Assembly (NCBI GenBank): GCA_965224235.1
Contig: CBDCYP010000001.1
Span: 62,001-126,000, forward strand
Length of the DNA stretch: 64,000 nucleotides
Reading direction: 5' to 3'
From: G958295935 sp965224235
Lineage (GTDB): Bacteria; Chloroflexota; Dehalococcoidia; Lucifugimonadales; Lucifugimonadaceae
Shown here: positions 55,944 to 64,000 of the stretch, one piece after another
How the letters are laid out: each line of letters begins with the position of its first letter
How positions within the stretch are numbered: position 1 is the first letter of the stretch
The notes under the pieces: generated by a model
What the model saw: only the letters and a program-made list of their open reading frames with translations
What the model was told of the DNA's origin: nothing
Database searches by the model: none
Program-made: the position numbers and the translations under genes

Positions 55944-57647
55944 CTAACGAGTCTGGCACTCGATCGTTGTGAAGTCCCTTTGATAAAACGGTATGGGAGG
56001 CGAGTAGCCGGAGCAGTTGCTTCGGATGGCGTCGACCGGCCTGGTGAAGAGGAGGTTTATCAGCCCCCCTTCCGCATTCAGCAGTTCTTGCGCTTGCTTG
56101 TAAAGCCCGGCGCGAGCGACTCCGTCGACCGTGCCTTCAGCCTGCTTCAGGAGAGCGTCGTAGTCGTCACGGTACCAGTGCGTCTCAGGCCATCTCGAAT
56201 CCGAGCTGTAGGCGATGGCGAGGGCCTGGCTTGGCGGCCTGATGCCCCAGGCTGAGATACCAAAGGGATTCTTGAGCCACGAAGTGTCCCAGTATCTGGA
56301 CTTGGGGACGGTTACGAGCTCTATGTCTACTCCCGCTTCGTACGCCATCTCCTGGAATGCCTGGACCATCTCCAACGCCCCGGCGTGAATATCCGCTACG
56401 TGCAGTTGAAGTTTTAGAGGATTGTCTTCGTCGTATCCGGCCTCTGCGAGCAGGTTCTTTGCCTCGTCGATGTTCTGCGCAGTGTGGGTACCGGAGAATG
56501 ATATCGGCCAGAACGGCGGGATGGGGGTGTCGTTGCCCGGGAAAGCCAGTCCGTTGAGAACGGTGTTGGCGATGAACTCTCGGTCGGCCACCATCTTCAA
56601 CGCCCTGCGAACATTGATGTCGTCAAAGGGCGGCGTGTCGATCTCCATGTACAGGACGAGTGAGATTGCCGGATTGTCTGCAATCAGGAGATCTACGCCG
56701 TCCGCGTTCTGCAGGGCGTTAACCTGCGCGACCTTGACCGCGCCTCCGACTGCGGTGAGCAGATCGGCCTGTCCAGTCTGAATGGCGGCGGCGCGGGCTG
56801 TATCGTCAGGGATTCCAAAGTACTCGATCGTTTCGGTCCTTGGCTCATCGGGCTCCCAATAGTCTTCGAACTTGTTCAGCGCCCAGATCTGCGAGGTGTG
56901 ATCAAAATCTTCCATCACGTATGGCCCGGTGCCATTGGACTTGACCTGGAGGGTTGCGAAAGTCGAGTCTTCAGGGATGACCGACATCTCCTTGCTATGT
57001 AGCAGCAGAGGGATCTCAGCTTGCGCGGAAAGCGGCGTGATTTTGACTGTGTAATCGTCGACCTTGGTCATGGATGCCTCGTCCATGAACCTGGTGAACT
57101 GGCTCGACCCCGGTGCGCCGTTTTCTGGGTCGAGCATGTACGCGTAGCTGTACACGGCGTCGTCCGCATTGAAGTCGGACCCATCGTGGAACGTTACGCC
57201 CTTCCTCAGTTTCAACTCCCATTCCGTCCCATCGCTGTTGGCGCTCCAACTCTCCGCGAGCTGGGGGATCGGGTCGTAGCTGCCGGTCAAGTTAATGAGC
57301 CGGTTGTACATCAACGTACCCGAGGCAGAAACACTGTGAAAGGGGTGGATCGAACTCTCAGGTCCTCCCTGACCCAATTGGCCGTCGGTTGCCACCCGGA
57401 CTATCGGGGCGCGGCTGGGCGGTGGGAGAGCCGTCGGCGCCGCAGTGGGCACCACGGTCGCAATGACGATCTTTTCAACGATCTTCGGGACCTCTACCTC
57501 TACTGTTTTCACCACCTCTACCTGGACCGATTTCTCGACGATCACCGTCTCGACGACGATCGTCTCGCTACCGCACGCAATCACCGCCAGCGCCAGTGCG
57601 GCTGCCATCATCCCTGCCACGATTGTGGAAGATCTTCGGATCATCAT
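55944..57647 (-). CDS. Oligopeptide-binding lipoprotein (SBP family 5)
   Basis: 567 aa. The start is ATG 57647 with GAGG upstream; the frame upstream is non-homologous. A lipoprotein signal with MAAALALAVIAC puts the lipidated Cys near residue 25. A Val/Glu/Lys-rich linker of about 40 residues follows (SVQVEVVKTVEVEVPKIVEK), common in Chloroflexota binding proteins, then TAAPTALPPP. The binding domain has the family motif AESWSANSDGTEWELKLRKG and PVDAIRSNCSGYSPP at the end. First gene of the Dpp-like operon. Confidence 0.92.
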   Translation of the reverse strand: MMIRRSSTIVAGMMAAALALAVIACGSETIVVETVIVEKSVQVEVVKTVEVEVPKIVEKIVIATVVPTAAPTALPPPSRAPIVRVATDGQLGQGGPESSIHPFHSVSASGTLMYNRLINLTGSYDPIPQLAESWSANSDGTEWELKLRKGVTFHDGSDFNADDAVYSYAYMLDPENGAPGSSQFTRFMDEASMTKVDDYTVKITPLSAQAEIPLLLHSKEMSVIPEDSTFATLQVKSNGTGPYVMEDFDHTSQIWALNKFEDYWEPDEPRTETIEYFGIPDDTARAAAIQTGQADLLTAVGGAVKVAQVNALQNADGVDLLIADNPAISLVLYMEIDTPPFDDINVRRALKMVADREFIANTVLNGLAFPGNDTPIPPFWPISFSGTHTAQNIDEAKNLLAEAGYDEDNPLKLQLHVADIHAGALEMVQAFQEMAYEAGVDIELVTVPKSRYWDTSWLKNPFGISAWGIRPPSQALAIAYSSDSRWPETHWYRDDYDALLKQAEGTVDGVARAGLYKQAQELLNAEGGLINLLFTRPVDAIRSNCSGYSPPIPFYQRDFTTIECQTR

Positions 57648-57701
57648 TTCAGCCTCAATTGCCTTCTCGGCGCGGTCGCCGCACCCCATGCGTTTCACCA
57701 T

Positions 57702-58065
57702 ATATACGTTTACTTCCCGAAGCCGAGAATGCGCTTATCGTATGTCTTAACCCCAGAATTGTCTAGACACGACAGAATACTCGCATGAGTGACGAATGTC
57801 ACAATCAACTCAAAACGAGACTGCAACCTGGAGTGGCGGGCGCAGCCACACGAGACTGCCCGAAATTCGTCCACGGGTCGCCTTTTGGCGTCGTCAATCG
57901 AGGTTGCACTGGGGCCCGTCATCGACGGCCCACCGCTATTAAAGAAAGGGATCGTTTGCTTGATCCATGCGATCGTCGGGAAACGCCGCAAGCTGCCTAA
58001 CTGCCGGTTCGCCGTCATTTACGCAGGCTTACAAATTCGCCAATCGGAGGGTTTTTCTGCATGCG
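57702..58065. other. Intergenic, upstream of the oligopeptide operon
   Basis: No convincing gene; overlapping short frames on both strands lack any family signature. It holds a candidate promoter for the binding-protein operon (57737-57765). Confidence 0.4.
57737..57765 (-). promoter_or_regulatory. Candidate sigma-70-type promoter of the oligopeptide operon
   Basis: On the minus strand, TAGACA and TACGAT are separated by 17 bases, each close to the TTGACA/TATAAT consensus, about 90 bases before the ATG at 57647. By pattern only. Confidence 0.3.
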
Positions 58066-58616
58066 TCACCACAAGGTCCACGAGACCTCTGCGACGTAGA
58101 TGTTGCCCCGCGAGACGGCTGCTATGCCGTGGGGGGCGATGAACTGGTAGGGGCCATCGCCGGCCAGAGGCGATCCGAAGTGGTTTACGAGTTCGCCGTC
58201 AGCCGACAGCACCGTCACTCGGTTGCCCAGATTGGGCACAAAATTCTGAACCGTCGGCGGCCCCATTTCGCCGTCGTAAAGGTTCGTATCGTCTCCCTTG
58301 CCTTGCGTTATGCAAGCAGGGTGGTGGAGGTGCGACTGGTCGACGAATTCGCCGTCCGTCGTGAACACCTGTACCCGGAAGTTTTCGCGGTCGCAGACGG
58401 CCACTTTGTCTGTTCCCATCATGCAAATGTTGTGTGGAATACTAAATTGTCCGGGGTCGGTGCCGGACTCCCCCCACGACTTCATGCGCTTGCCGTTTGG
58501 GTCGAAATTGTGCACCCGTGAGTTGGCGTAACCGTCCGAAACGAACAACTCGCCGGTTGCCGGCTTGACGGCGACATCAGTCGGCCGATTGAAAATTCCG
58601 CCGGTTTTCCCGGTGC
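58066..58616 (-). pseudogene. NHL-repeat protein, truncated at both ends
   Basis: From GGIFNRPTDVAVKPATGELF through CDRENFRVQVF and FIAPHGIAAVSRGNIYVAEV it is clearly similar along its length to the NHL protein at 61144 (GGIFNRPTDACISP; CDRENFRLQVF; FLAPHGIAVDSHGDVYVAEV). The N-terminal third is missing: the frame upstream of 58616 runs antisense to a monooxygenase fragment. After YVAEVSW it ends in TLW-stop instead of the normal tail. The likely cause is a rearrangement that joined two truncated genes head to head. Confidence 0.75.
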
Positions 58617-59509
58617 TTTCGCCGTCTTCGGGTTCGACCCGAAAACCGTGGAGCAATGGGCGATAACCCGAGACTCTATCAACCTCTTATTGCAACTGTG
58701 GGACGCACCCAAGCCCGGGTTTTATGAGAACAGATATTTGAAGTTCAACGTCCCCGAACCCGTGGCAGAGATCGGTCTGCGGTTCCACCTCAAGCCCTGC
58801 CAGAAGCCTCACCCGCCCATCGGCGTGGACGGCGTGACCGGAGAAGTCGGAGACGGTGGTGATCACCGGCGAAAAGGGCTGGATCCCCATGGGCATAAAC
58901 CTGGGCAACCTCTGAACAACTCCGGGTTCCAATCCGTTCGCCCTGAGCTTGTCGAAGGGTTCTGGCCTCCTCCCCCACGGTGGGAGGAGGCCAGGAGGGG
59001 GGAACCTCCGCTCTGCCAAGCGCATCAGCGGCTTGTTCAGAGGTTCCCTGGTGCCCACTAGCGTTGTCAAGTCCCACTGGGAGGCGGTGGAAGAGGGCGC
59101 TCGCAGGTCGGGACGCGTTCCCGATCGTTCCAAATGGCGCGTGGCGCGTGAGATCTATGTCGCCGACACCACAGAGCAGGCCCGCAAGGATGCCCTGGAT
59201 GGCGCAATGAGACGGGACTATGAGCAGTTCATATTGCGAAGCTTGTCAAGGATTCACATGCTCGGCATGATGAAGGTGAACCCGGAGATGCCCGACGCTG
59301 GGGTGACGCCCGAATACTTGCTCGACGAAATCTGGATCGTCGGGAGCCCTGGCGATGTCACAGACACAATCCGCCAGTTGCACGGCGACGGCGGCGGATT
59401 CGGCGTGCAACTGGCGGTTGGTCACGAGTGCGAGCCCAAAGATAGTTGGGTTAACTCCATGACCCTGCTGGCGGAAGAGGTCATGTCCGGACTGGCGGAC
59501 CTGAGTTAG
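58612..59509 (+). pseudogene. Luciferase-like flavin monooxygenase (LLM), truncated, frameshifted and MITE-interrupted
   Basis: C-terminal half of a luciferase-family FMN-dependent monooxygenase. It begins abruptly at AVFGFDPKTVEQWA (58621) with no N-terminal barrel half. An extra G at about 58840 shifts the frame after IGVDGV; the original reading is EKSETVVITGEKGWIPMGIN. A 143-bp element then interrupts at 58905, and the gene resumes at 59051 as VPTSVVKSHWEAVEEGA through DEIWIVGSPGDVTDTIRQL to the TAG at 59509. Removing the element with one CTGG gives INLVPTSVVKSHW in frame. Three separate lesions make it clearly dead. Confidence 0.85.
58905..59047. mobile_element. 143-bp MITE-like element, copy 4
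   Basis: Nearly identical inside to copy 1, with the same perfect central hairpin. Ends are GCAACCTCTGAACAA (one change) and TTGTTCAGAGGTTCC. The direct repeat is CTGG at 58901-58904 and 59048-59051. It interrupts the LLM gene. Confidence 0.9.
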
Positions 59510-59822
59510 TCGCGGCTACCATGTAGGCCGTTGATTTAAGGACGGATTGCCCCAGTCGCTGTCAGTACAAATGAGCCGCTGACAGAGCGGAAAAGCCCGT
59601 GTCGCACCGTAACGACAAGCTGAGTTCACTTGATTACTTGATCTCGCGGGGCTCGAGTCGGTCCCGCTTCAAGGCGTGGACGCCCGCAAGTCACGCGTTT
59701 CCGGGCACGAACGGCTTCACCGCCCTTGAGCCGATCGACCATCATTCAGTTGACTTTTTCCCGGGTGCGCTCGCGAGCGGCGCTCTGCGAACTCCGGCGG
59801 CCCGTAAGTAGGAGGCGCGACG
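59510..59822. other. Intergenic, no gene seen
   Basis: Between the LLM remnant and the cupin-like gene. A 70-residue frame at 59599 has no start signal or similarity. The end carries the AGGAGG of the next gene. Confidence 0.5.
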
Positions 59823-60170
59823 GTGAAGGTAACTCGCCTGTACACGGGGGAAGACGGCAGATCGCATTTCGAAGAGATCGAATACGAGTTGCACGCCTCG
59901 GCTGTCGGCCGACTATCAGAGAAGATCGTGGCCACGGGAATGATACTTCGCGAGACTGCGGCTGACTACAACCTCGACTTCCATCCTGCGCCGCGCCGCC
60001 AGTTCATCATCAATCTGGATGCCTCGGTGGAGATTGAGGTCGGCGACGGTACGCGCAAGGTGATCGGTCCCGGCGAGATATTTCTGGCAGAGGACACGAC
60101 GGGCCAGGGTCACATCAGCAGAGCGGTCGACGGCAAGGTGCGGCACAGCGTTTTCATCACGCTTGATTGA
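59823..60170 (+). CDS. Cupin-like hypothetical protein
   Basis: 115 aa, GTG start with AGGAGG at good spacing. The pattern PRRQFIINLDASVEIEVGDG, GPGEIFLAEDTTGQGH and a final VFITLD is that of a small single-domain cupin, with His and Glu residues placed like metal ligands. No specific subfamily recognised. It stands 24 bases before the SDR gene, so the two are probably co-transcribed. Confidence 0.75.
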   Translation: MKVTRLYTGEDGRSHFEEIEYELHASAVGRLSEKIVATGMILRETAADYNLDFHPAPRRQFIINLDASVEIEVGDGTRKVIGPGEIFLAEDTTGQGHISRAVDGKVRHSVFITLD

Positions 60171-60194
60171 TAACGCCGGGACCGGAGATTCAGT

Positions 60195-60992
60195 GTGAAT
60201 GAACGCCTGGGGCGACTGAAGGGCAAAGTCGCCATTGTCACCGGCGCGGGCTCAAGCGGGCCCGGGATCGGTAACGGGAAGGCGGCTTCGGTGCTTTTCG
60301 CACGGGAAGGCGCGAAGGTCCTGCTTGTAGATATCGACGCCGATCACGCGCATGAGACGCTCGAAATGATCACTGCGGAGGGCGGGGAGGCCAGTGTAAT
60401 TCAGGCGGACGTCACCAACGAAGAGCATTGCCGCGCCATCGTCGACTCGGCGGTCGAGCGGTACGGAGGACTCGACATCCTCGACAACAACGTGGGTGTG
60501 ATCCTGGGCGAGAGGTTCGCCGATATCGCCCCAACCGAGTGGGACCGGCTGATGACCACGAACCTGAAGAGCATGATGCTCACATGCCGGTTCGCCATCC
60601 CGAGTATGATCGATTCAGGTGGCGGTTCGATCATCAACATCTCATCGGTAGCCGGCATGCGAGCGTGGGCTGACGCCGCGTATTCAACTTCGAAGGCGGG
60701 CATCATAGGTCTTACCCGGGCGCTGGCCGCAGAATATGGCCGAGAAGGGATCCGAGTTAATGCGATCGCTCCGGGCGCGTTATACACGCCGATGGTGGCC
60801 GATGGACTCAGCGAGAAAGCGCGAGAGATCCGGAGAGACTCGTCCCTCCTCGGCACCGAGGGGACCGCCTGGGACGTGGCGTGGGCAGCTGTCTACCTCG
60901 CGAGCGACGAGGCCCGGTGGGTAACGGGCGTGTTGCTGCCCGTAGATGCGGGCGCTACCATCACCTCACGCTACGTCTACCCCAACTGGTAG
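60195..60992 (+). CDS. SDR family oxidoreductase
   Basis: 265 aa, GTG start with GGAG upstream. NAD(P)-binding motif TGAGSSGPGIGNG (near residue 18; longer than the usual TGxxxGxG), NNVG near 98, catalytic Ser in INISSVAGM, and Tyr and Lys in YSTSKAG. The C-terminal WVTGVLLPVDAG is typical of classical SDRs. Follows the cupin-like gene. Confidence 0.87.
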   Translation: MNERLGRLKGKVAIVTGAGSSGPGIGNGKAASVLFAREGAKVLLVDIDADHAHETLEMITAEGGEASVIQADVTNEEHCRAIVDSAVERYGGLDILDNNVGVILGERFADIAPTEWDRLMTTNLKSMMLTCRFAIPSMIDSGGGSIINISSVAGMRAWADAAYSTSKAGIIGLTRALAAEYGREGIRVNAIAPGALYTPMVADGLSEKAREIRRDSSLLGTEGTAWDVAWAAVYLASDEARWVTGVLLPVDAGATITSRYVYPNW

Positions 60993-61143
60993 GCCGCCAG
61001 TCGATCGGATCGCCTGCGTCCGGCCCAAAATAAACGACGCGGGGCTGCCGCAAGTTGCGCCGGCGGGCAAATCCAGTGACAGACGACCCGGCGGCGACGT
61101 CGCGAATGCTCGGTCAACCGCTGCACGGAATCCGGAGCCAACA

Positions 61144-62091
61144 TTGGTAACTTCAGCGACCCAGACAACTGTCTACGAGCCGGTCCCGGGGTGGCCTGCC
61201 ATCCCGCACCCGATAAGCTTCAAGGAGGCCACTTCAGTGGCCGTCGATCGGAAGGATCGCGTCTACGTCTTCAACCGCGGCGACAACCCGATGATGATTT
61301 TCGATCGAGACGGCGCGTTCCTGAATACATGGGGCGCCGGCCAGTTCCAGCGCGCTCACGGTGTGTATGTGGCCCCCGACGGCAACCTCTTCCTGGTGGA
61401 CGATCTTGACCATTCGGTAAAGAAGACGACAACCTCCGGCGACGTGTTGATGACGCTCGGCAATCCCGGCCAGCCGGCGGAGTGGCAGAAGGGCGGTATC
61501 TTCAACCGTCCAACCGATGCCTGTATATCTCCCATGAGCGGAGACCTCTTTGTAACCGACGGATACGGGAACTCGCGTGTCCACCGTTTCCGGCCGGACG
61601 GCAGTCACTTGCTCTCATGGGGCGAGCCGGGCAGCGAACCTGGCCAGTTCAGCCTCCCCCACCACTTGACCATTTTAAGAGACGGGCGCGTGGTCGTCTG
61701 CGACAGGGAGAACTTCCGGCTACAGGTGTTCGATGAAGACGGCACATTCATCCGGCAGGTCCACATGCACCGGCCGATGTCGATCACATCCGGCCACGGC
61801 GCCGACGAGAATATCTACGTGGGTGAAGGAGGCCCGCCTCCCGTCCAGGAAGGAGTGCCGCGGCTTGGCCAGCGAGTGGTGGTCCTCGACCCAGACTTCA
61901 ACGAGGTGCTCAGCTTCGGCAATGAGATTCCTGGAGAGGGGCTCGATCAGTTTCTCGCACCCCACGGAATCGCAGTCGACTCACACGGTGATGTTTACGT
62001 TGCCGAAGTCTCCTACACCGCGTACGGCTCGAAGCTGGCGCCGCCGCGTGAGGTCGTAAGCCTTCGCAAGTGGCGGCGCGTCTCGGGCTGA
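61144..62091 (+). CDS. NHL-repeat beta-propeller protein
   Basis: 315 aa from TTG 61144, which has CCGGAG upstream and begins just before the conserved VYEPVPGWPAIPHPISFKEA. The frame continues back to 60946 inside the SDR gene without similarity. Blades include HGVYVAPDGNLFLVDDLDH, RPTDACISPMSGDLFVTDGY, PHHLTILRDGRVVVCDREN and PHGIAVDSHGDVYVAEV. No signal peptide. It resembles the peptidylglycine lyase-like and 6-bladed NHL proteins, and its paralogue is the broken gene at 58066. Confidence 0.83.
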   Translation: MVTSATQTTVYEPVPGWPAIPHPISFKEATSVAVDRKDRVYVFNRGDNPMMIFDRDGAFLNTWGAGQFQRAHGVYVAPDGNLFLVDDLDHSVKKTTTSGDVLMTLGNPGQPAEWQKGGIFNRPTDACISPMSGDLFVTDGYGNSRVHRFRPDGSHLLSWGEPGSEPGQFSLPHHLTILRDGRVVVCDRENFRLQVFDEDGTFIRQVHMHRPMSITSGHGADENIYVGEGGPPPVQEGVPRLGQRVVVLDPDFNEVLSFGNEIPGEGLDQFLAPHGIAVDSHGDVYVAEVSYTAYGSKLAPPREVVSLRKWRRVSG

Positions 62092-62344
62092 CCCGGCAAC
62101 GAGCGCGGGGTCGATCCCGTTGAATTCGAACGCAGTGCACCGTCGATAGACGATCAATCTACCTGGACGGGCCGAATCGCGACTTTCGTCATCGTCAACC
62201 CGAACCCGGCCCGGACAGGTCTATAGCGCGCGCTAAGGAGATTGAACTGCGTCGACGGTTGAATTTGCCAGCTACACTACGCGCTACCTTGTTGCTGAGC
62301 CCCGCCTGACAGCGGAGCGCGTGTCGAAACTGGAGGTACGCCAG

Positions 62345-63457
62345 ATGCCCGAAATGCCTGTTTTTCGCCGTCACAAAATATACGAGGGTTCTCCCGCCGA
62401 ACGCATGCACTGCATGGTTGGCGATCTGGACAACGACGGTGTTCCCGAAATCGTAATCTCGACCCGCCATCCGGACGAAGTCCACTGGTTCGGCAGAACA
62501 AGCAGCGGCGCCTGGGAACCACACCTGATCGATGACACATTCCCAAGCATCAGCGTCGGCGGTGTGCTCGTCGACGTCACCGGCAATGGCCAGCTCGACC
62601 TGATCGCCAGCACTAGCGATAGAGGCAGCTGTGTTTTTTGGTGGGAGTGTCCGGACGATCCCACTCAAAGGTGGAAACGCCGCGAGGTGAGTCCCCTCCC
62701 CGCACCCCGCACCCACGACATGATGGTGGCGGACATCGACGGTGACGGGAGGCAGGAGTTGTATGTCTGGAACCAGGACGCTGAGACGCTCTTCACAGTC
62801 CCGCTGCCTGACGATCCTTATGTAACCCCTTGGCCCGGCTTTCGGCCGATCGTGACCGAAGTGAACGAGCAGTCGTTAGCGGCGGCCGACGTCGACGGCG
62901 ATGGCAAGCTGGAGCTCATTGCCGGGCGTTCCTGGTATCGCATGTTGGCAAGCGGCGAGTGGGAACGGCACGTCTACACCGAGGACTTTGACGGAGAGCG
63001 GGTGGTTGCGGCCGATTTCGATGGCGACGGCCGGCCGGAGATAGCCATTTGTGAGGTGTCCGCCGACTTTGGTCAGACGTACGGTCGCCTCGCGCTGTTA
63101 AGACCGGGCGCCGACCCAGAAGACCTTTGGGAGGCCGAAGTGTTGCGGGAACGGCTTGTTGACGCGCACTCGCTGCAGGTGGCCGACTTTGATGGTGACG
63201 GGCGCCCCGATATATACGTAGGAGAGATGGGCCGGGCGGATTGGACCGTTCCGCACCCGCCTCAGCACCTGCTCTTTCTGAACCGCGGGGATCACATGGA
63301 GGAATACGTCATCGACACCGGCGTCGGAACACATGAGGGGCAGATTATCGAACTGGACGGGCGCGTCGGAATCGTTGGCAAACCTTACCGGGCGCTCGGA
63401 GACACCTCTCCGCGACCCGCGGAGGTTGACGCCCTCTACATTTATTTGCCGGATTAA
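62345..63457 (+). CDS. FG-GAP/VCBS-repeat protein
   Basis: 370 aa from ATG 62345 (GGAGG nine bases upstream; a GTG at 62321 in the same frame is less likely). Repeats carry calcium-loop-like motifs DLDNDGVPEIV, DIDGDGRQELYV, DVDGDGKLELIAG and DFDGDGRPEIAI, plus one degenerate DVTGNGQLDLIA, as in integrin-type beta-propellers. No signal peptide, although most such proteins are secreted. Function unknown. Follows the NHL gene with a 250-base gap. Confidence 0.83.
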   Translation: MPEMPVFRRHKIYEGSPAERMHCMVGDLDNDGVPEIVISTRHPDEVHWFGRTSSGAWEPHLIDDTFPSISVGGVLVDVTGNGQLDLIASTSDRGSCVFWWECPDDPTQRWKRREVSPLPAPRTHDMMVADIDGDGRQELYVWNQDAETLFTVPLPDDPYVTPWPGFRPIVTEVNEQSLAAADVDGDGKLELIAGRSWYRMLASGEWERHVYTEDFDGERVVAADFDGDGRPEIAICEVSADFGQTYGRLALLRPGADPEDLWEAEVLRERLVDAHSLQVADFDGDGRPDIYVGEMGRADWTVPHPPQHLLFLNRGDHMEEYVIDTGVGTHEGQIIELDGRVGIVGKPYRALGDTSPRPAEVDALYIYLPD

Positions 63458-63926
63458 GGCATCCGCGGGTCCGGGGCGCTCAAGTGGCTCCGGGTCGGAC
63501 GCGGACGTGGCGCCATCCTCCCCGCGTATTAGCGGGCGGGGAGTGAAATGGGCGCTGGGTCCGCTCACCGCAGAGAAAAGGATTCTAACTTCCGTAAGCG
63601 CGCCGGGGCGCGGCGCAGCAGCCGACCACGGGGACGTTACTCCACGCGATGAAGAGCCTGTGCCGGTACTTTCAGCGGGAGTTGCGGCCCGGAGTACACG
63701 CTTCGCATCCGAAAGGCGGCCACAGTAGACTCTACCCAAGGGATCGGGCGGTGATTCGGAATCTGTCGTCTGCGAAGTCCTTAGCGTGTGGGAATCGAAA
63801 GATGAAAACCCTGACATGATCACACTCGTTGTTTGCGCGAACTTTCGCAATCTGATAGCTTGGCGCAATCAAGAGTCCCCGGGCAAAGACTTGCGGGGCG
63901 CATAACCGACTCCAGAGGTATCAGTC
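63458..63926. other. Intergenic, 470 bases
   Basis: No gene seen. It contains a hairpin CTCCCCG/CGGGGAG (63518-63543). Overlapping frames on both strands are of low quality. Confidence 0.5.
63518..63543. terminator. Hairpin after the VCBS gene
   Basis: 7-bp perfect stem CTCCCCG / CGGGGAG with a 12-base loop, 60 bases after the stop at 63457. No T-run follows, so termination is only possible. Confidence 0.35.
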
Positions 63927-64000
63927 ATGGTTTCAGTTACTGAACGATACGGAGTCGACACGCGGAAACTTGGAGGGCGGTATGGGGTAGACCAGAACGC
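63927..64000 (+). CDS. Partial gene at right edge
   Basis: ATG 63927 with AGAGGT about 9 bases upstream opens MVSVTERYGVDTRKLGGRYG and continues off the window. Too short for any family assignment. Confidence 0.45.
   Translation, partial: MVSVTERYGVDTRKLGGRYGVDQN

Noticed and set aside
57710..58142. ORFs on both strands (57710-58018 minus, 57789-58142 plus)
   Set aside because: They overlap each other, have no homology, and lie in the promoter region of the oligopeptide operon.
59599..59811. 70-residue ORF before the cupin-like gene
   Set aside because: No ribosome binding site or similarity, and the end overlaps the strong site of the real gene.

Overview
The window looks like a GC-rich chromosomal segment from a free-living, heterotrophic bacterium of the Chloroflexota, most plausibly a Dehalococcoidia/SAR202-like lineage. 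This is an inference from gene content. The clues are an oligopeptide-binding lipoprotein with a Val/Glu/Lys-rich linker, a NuoG/formate-dehydrogenase-like protein with an expanded Cys-rich insert, a luciferase-type monooxygenase, an enolase-superfamily protein, a DUF1800/DUF1501 pair, several NHL-repeat proteins, and a leucine-rich-repeat surface protein ending in an EF-hand/dockerin-like tail. No rRNA or ribosomal protein gene is present to settle the taxonomy.

Layout. 1-1.9 kb: an OLD-like AAA ATPase (cut by the window edge) and a Toprim-like DUF3226 gene broken by a frameshift and a 143-bp transposable element. 2.1-5.3 kb: an ABC-2 type exporter (one ATPase, two permeases). 5.5-10.1 kb: a 2-hydroxyacid dehydrogenase, an acetolactate-synthase-like ThDP enzyme and a D-aminoacylase-like amidohydrolase. 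10.1-15.6 kb: a NuoE/NuoF/FdhA-like redox trimer followed by thioredoxin; the large subunit appears to lack the formate dehydrogenase catalytic residues. 15.8 kb: a selenocysteine tRNA. 16.2-19.8 kb: DUF1800, DUF1501 and NHL proteins. 20-25.5 kb: LhgO, LutABC and glycerate kinase (2-hydroxyacid oxidation). 25.9-30.4 kb: an SDR, a nitroreductase, guanylate kinase, AroA and TyrA.

30.6-47.8 kb is a degraded region. It holds two IS5-family copies, a third IS remnant, and broken genes for a CHAD/YfbK-like protein, HicA, an MpaB/DUF2236 oxygenase, an MMPL/RND transporter, an LRR surface protein and a YgjP-like peptidase. Among these lie intact genes for an aldehyde dehydrogenase, a Phd/VapC pair, an MFS transporter and DXS. 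47.8-57.8 kb: an enolase-superfamily protein, a solute-binding protein without a signal peptide, a lipoprotein and a complete oligopeptide ABC operon. 58-63.5 kb: a truncated NHL gene head-to-head with a luciferase-like monooxygenase split by a further element copy, then a cupin-like protein, an SDR, an NHL protein and an FG-GAP/VCBS protein. A gene start runs off the right edge.

The strongest new observation is a family of 142-143 bp non-autonomous elements. Four copies share 15-bp terminal inverted repeats, and each is flanked by its own 4-bp direct repeat (CTAG, CTAG, TTAG, CTGG). In three loci, removing the element plus one direct repeat rebuilds the interrupted coding sequence. A different 98-bp element with a 5-bp duplication splits the MMPL gene, and an IS5-family copy with a TA duplication splits the LRR gene. 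The window therefore records several separate, reconstructable insertion events.
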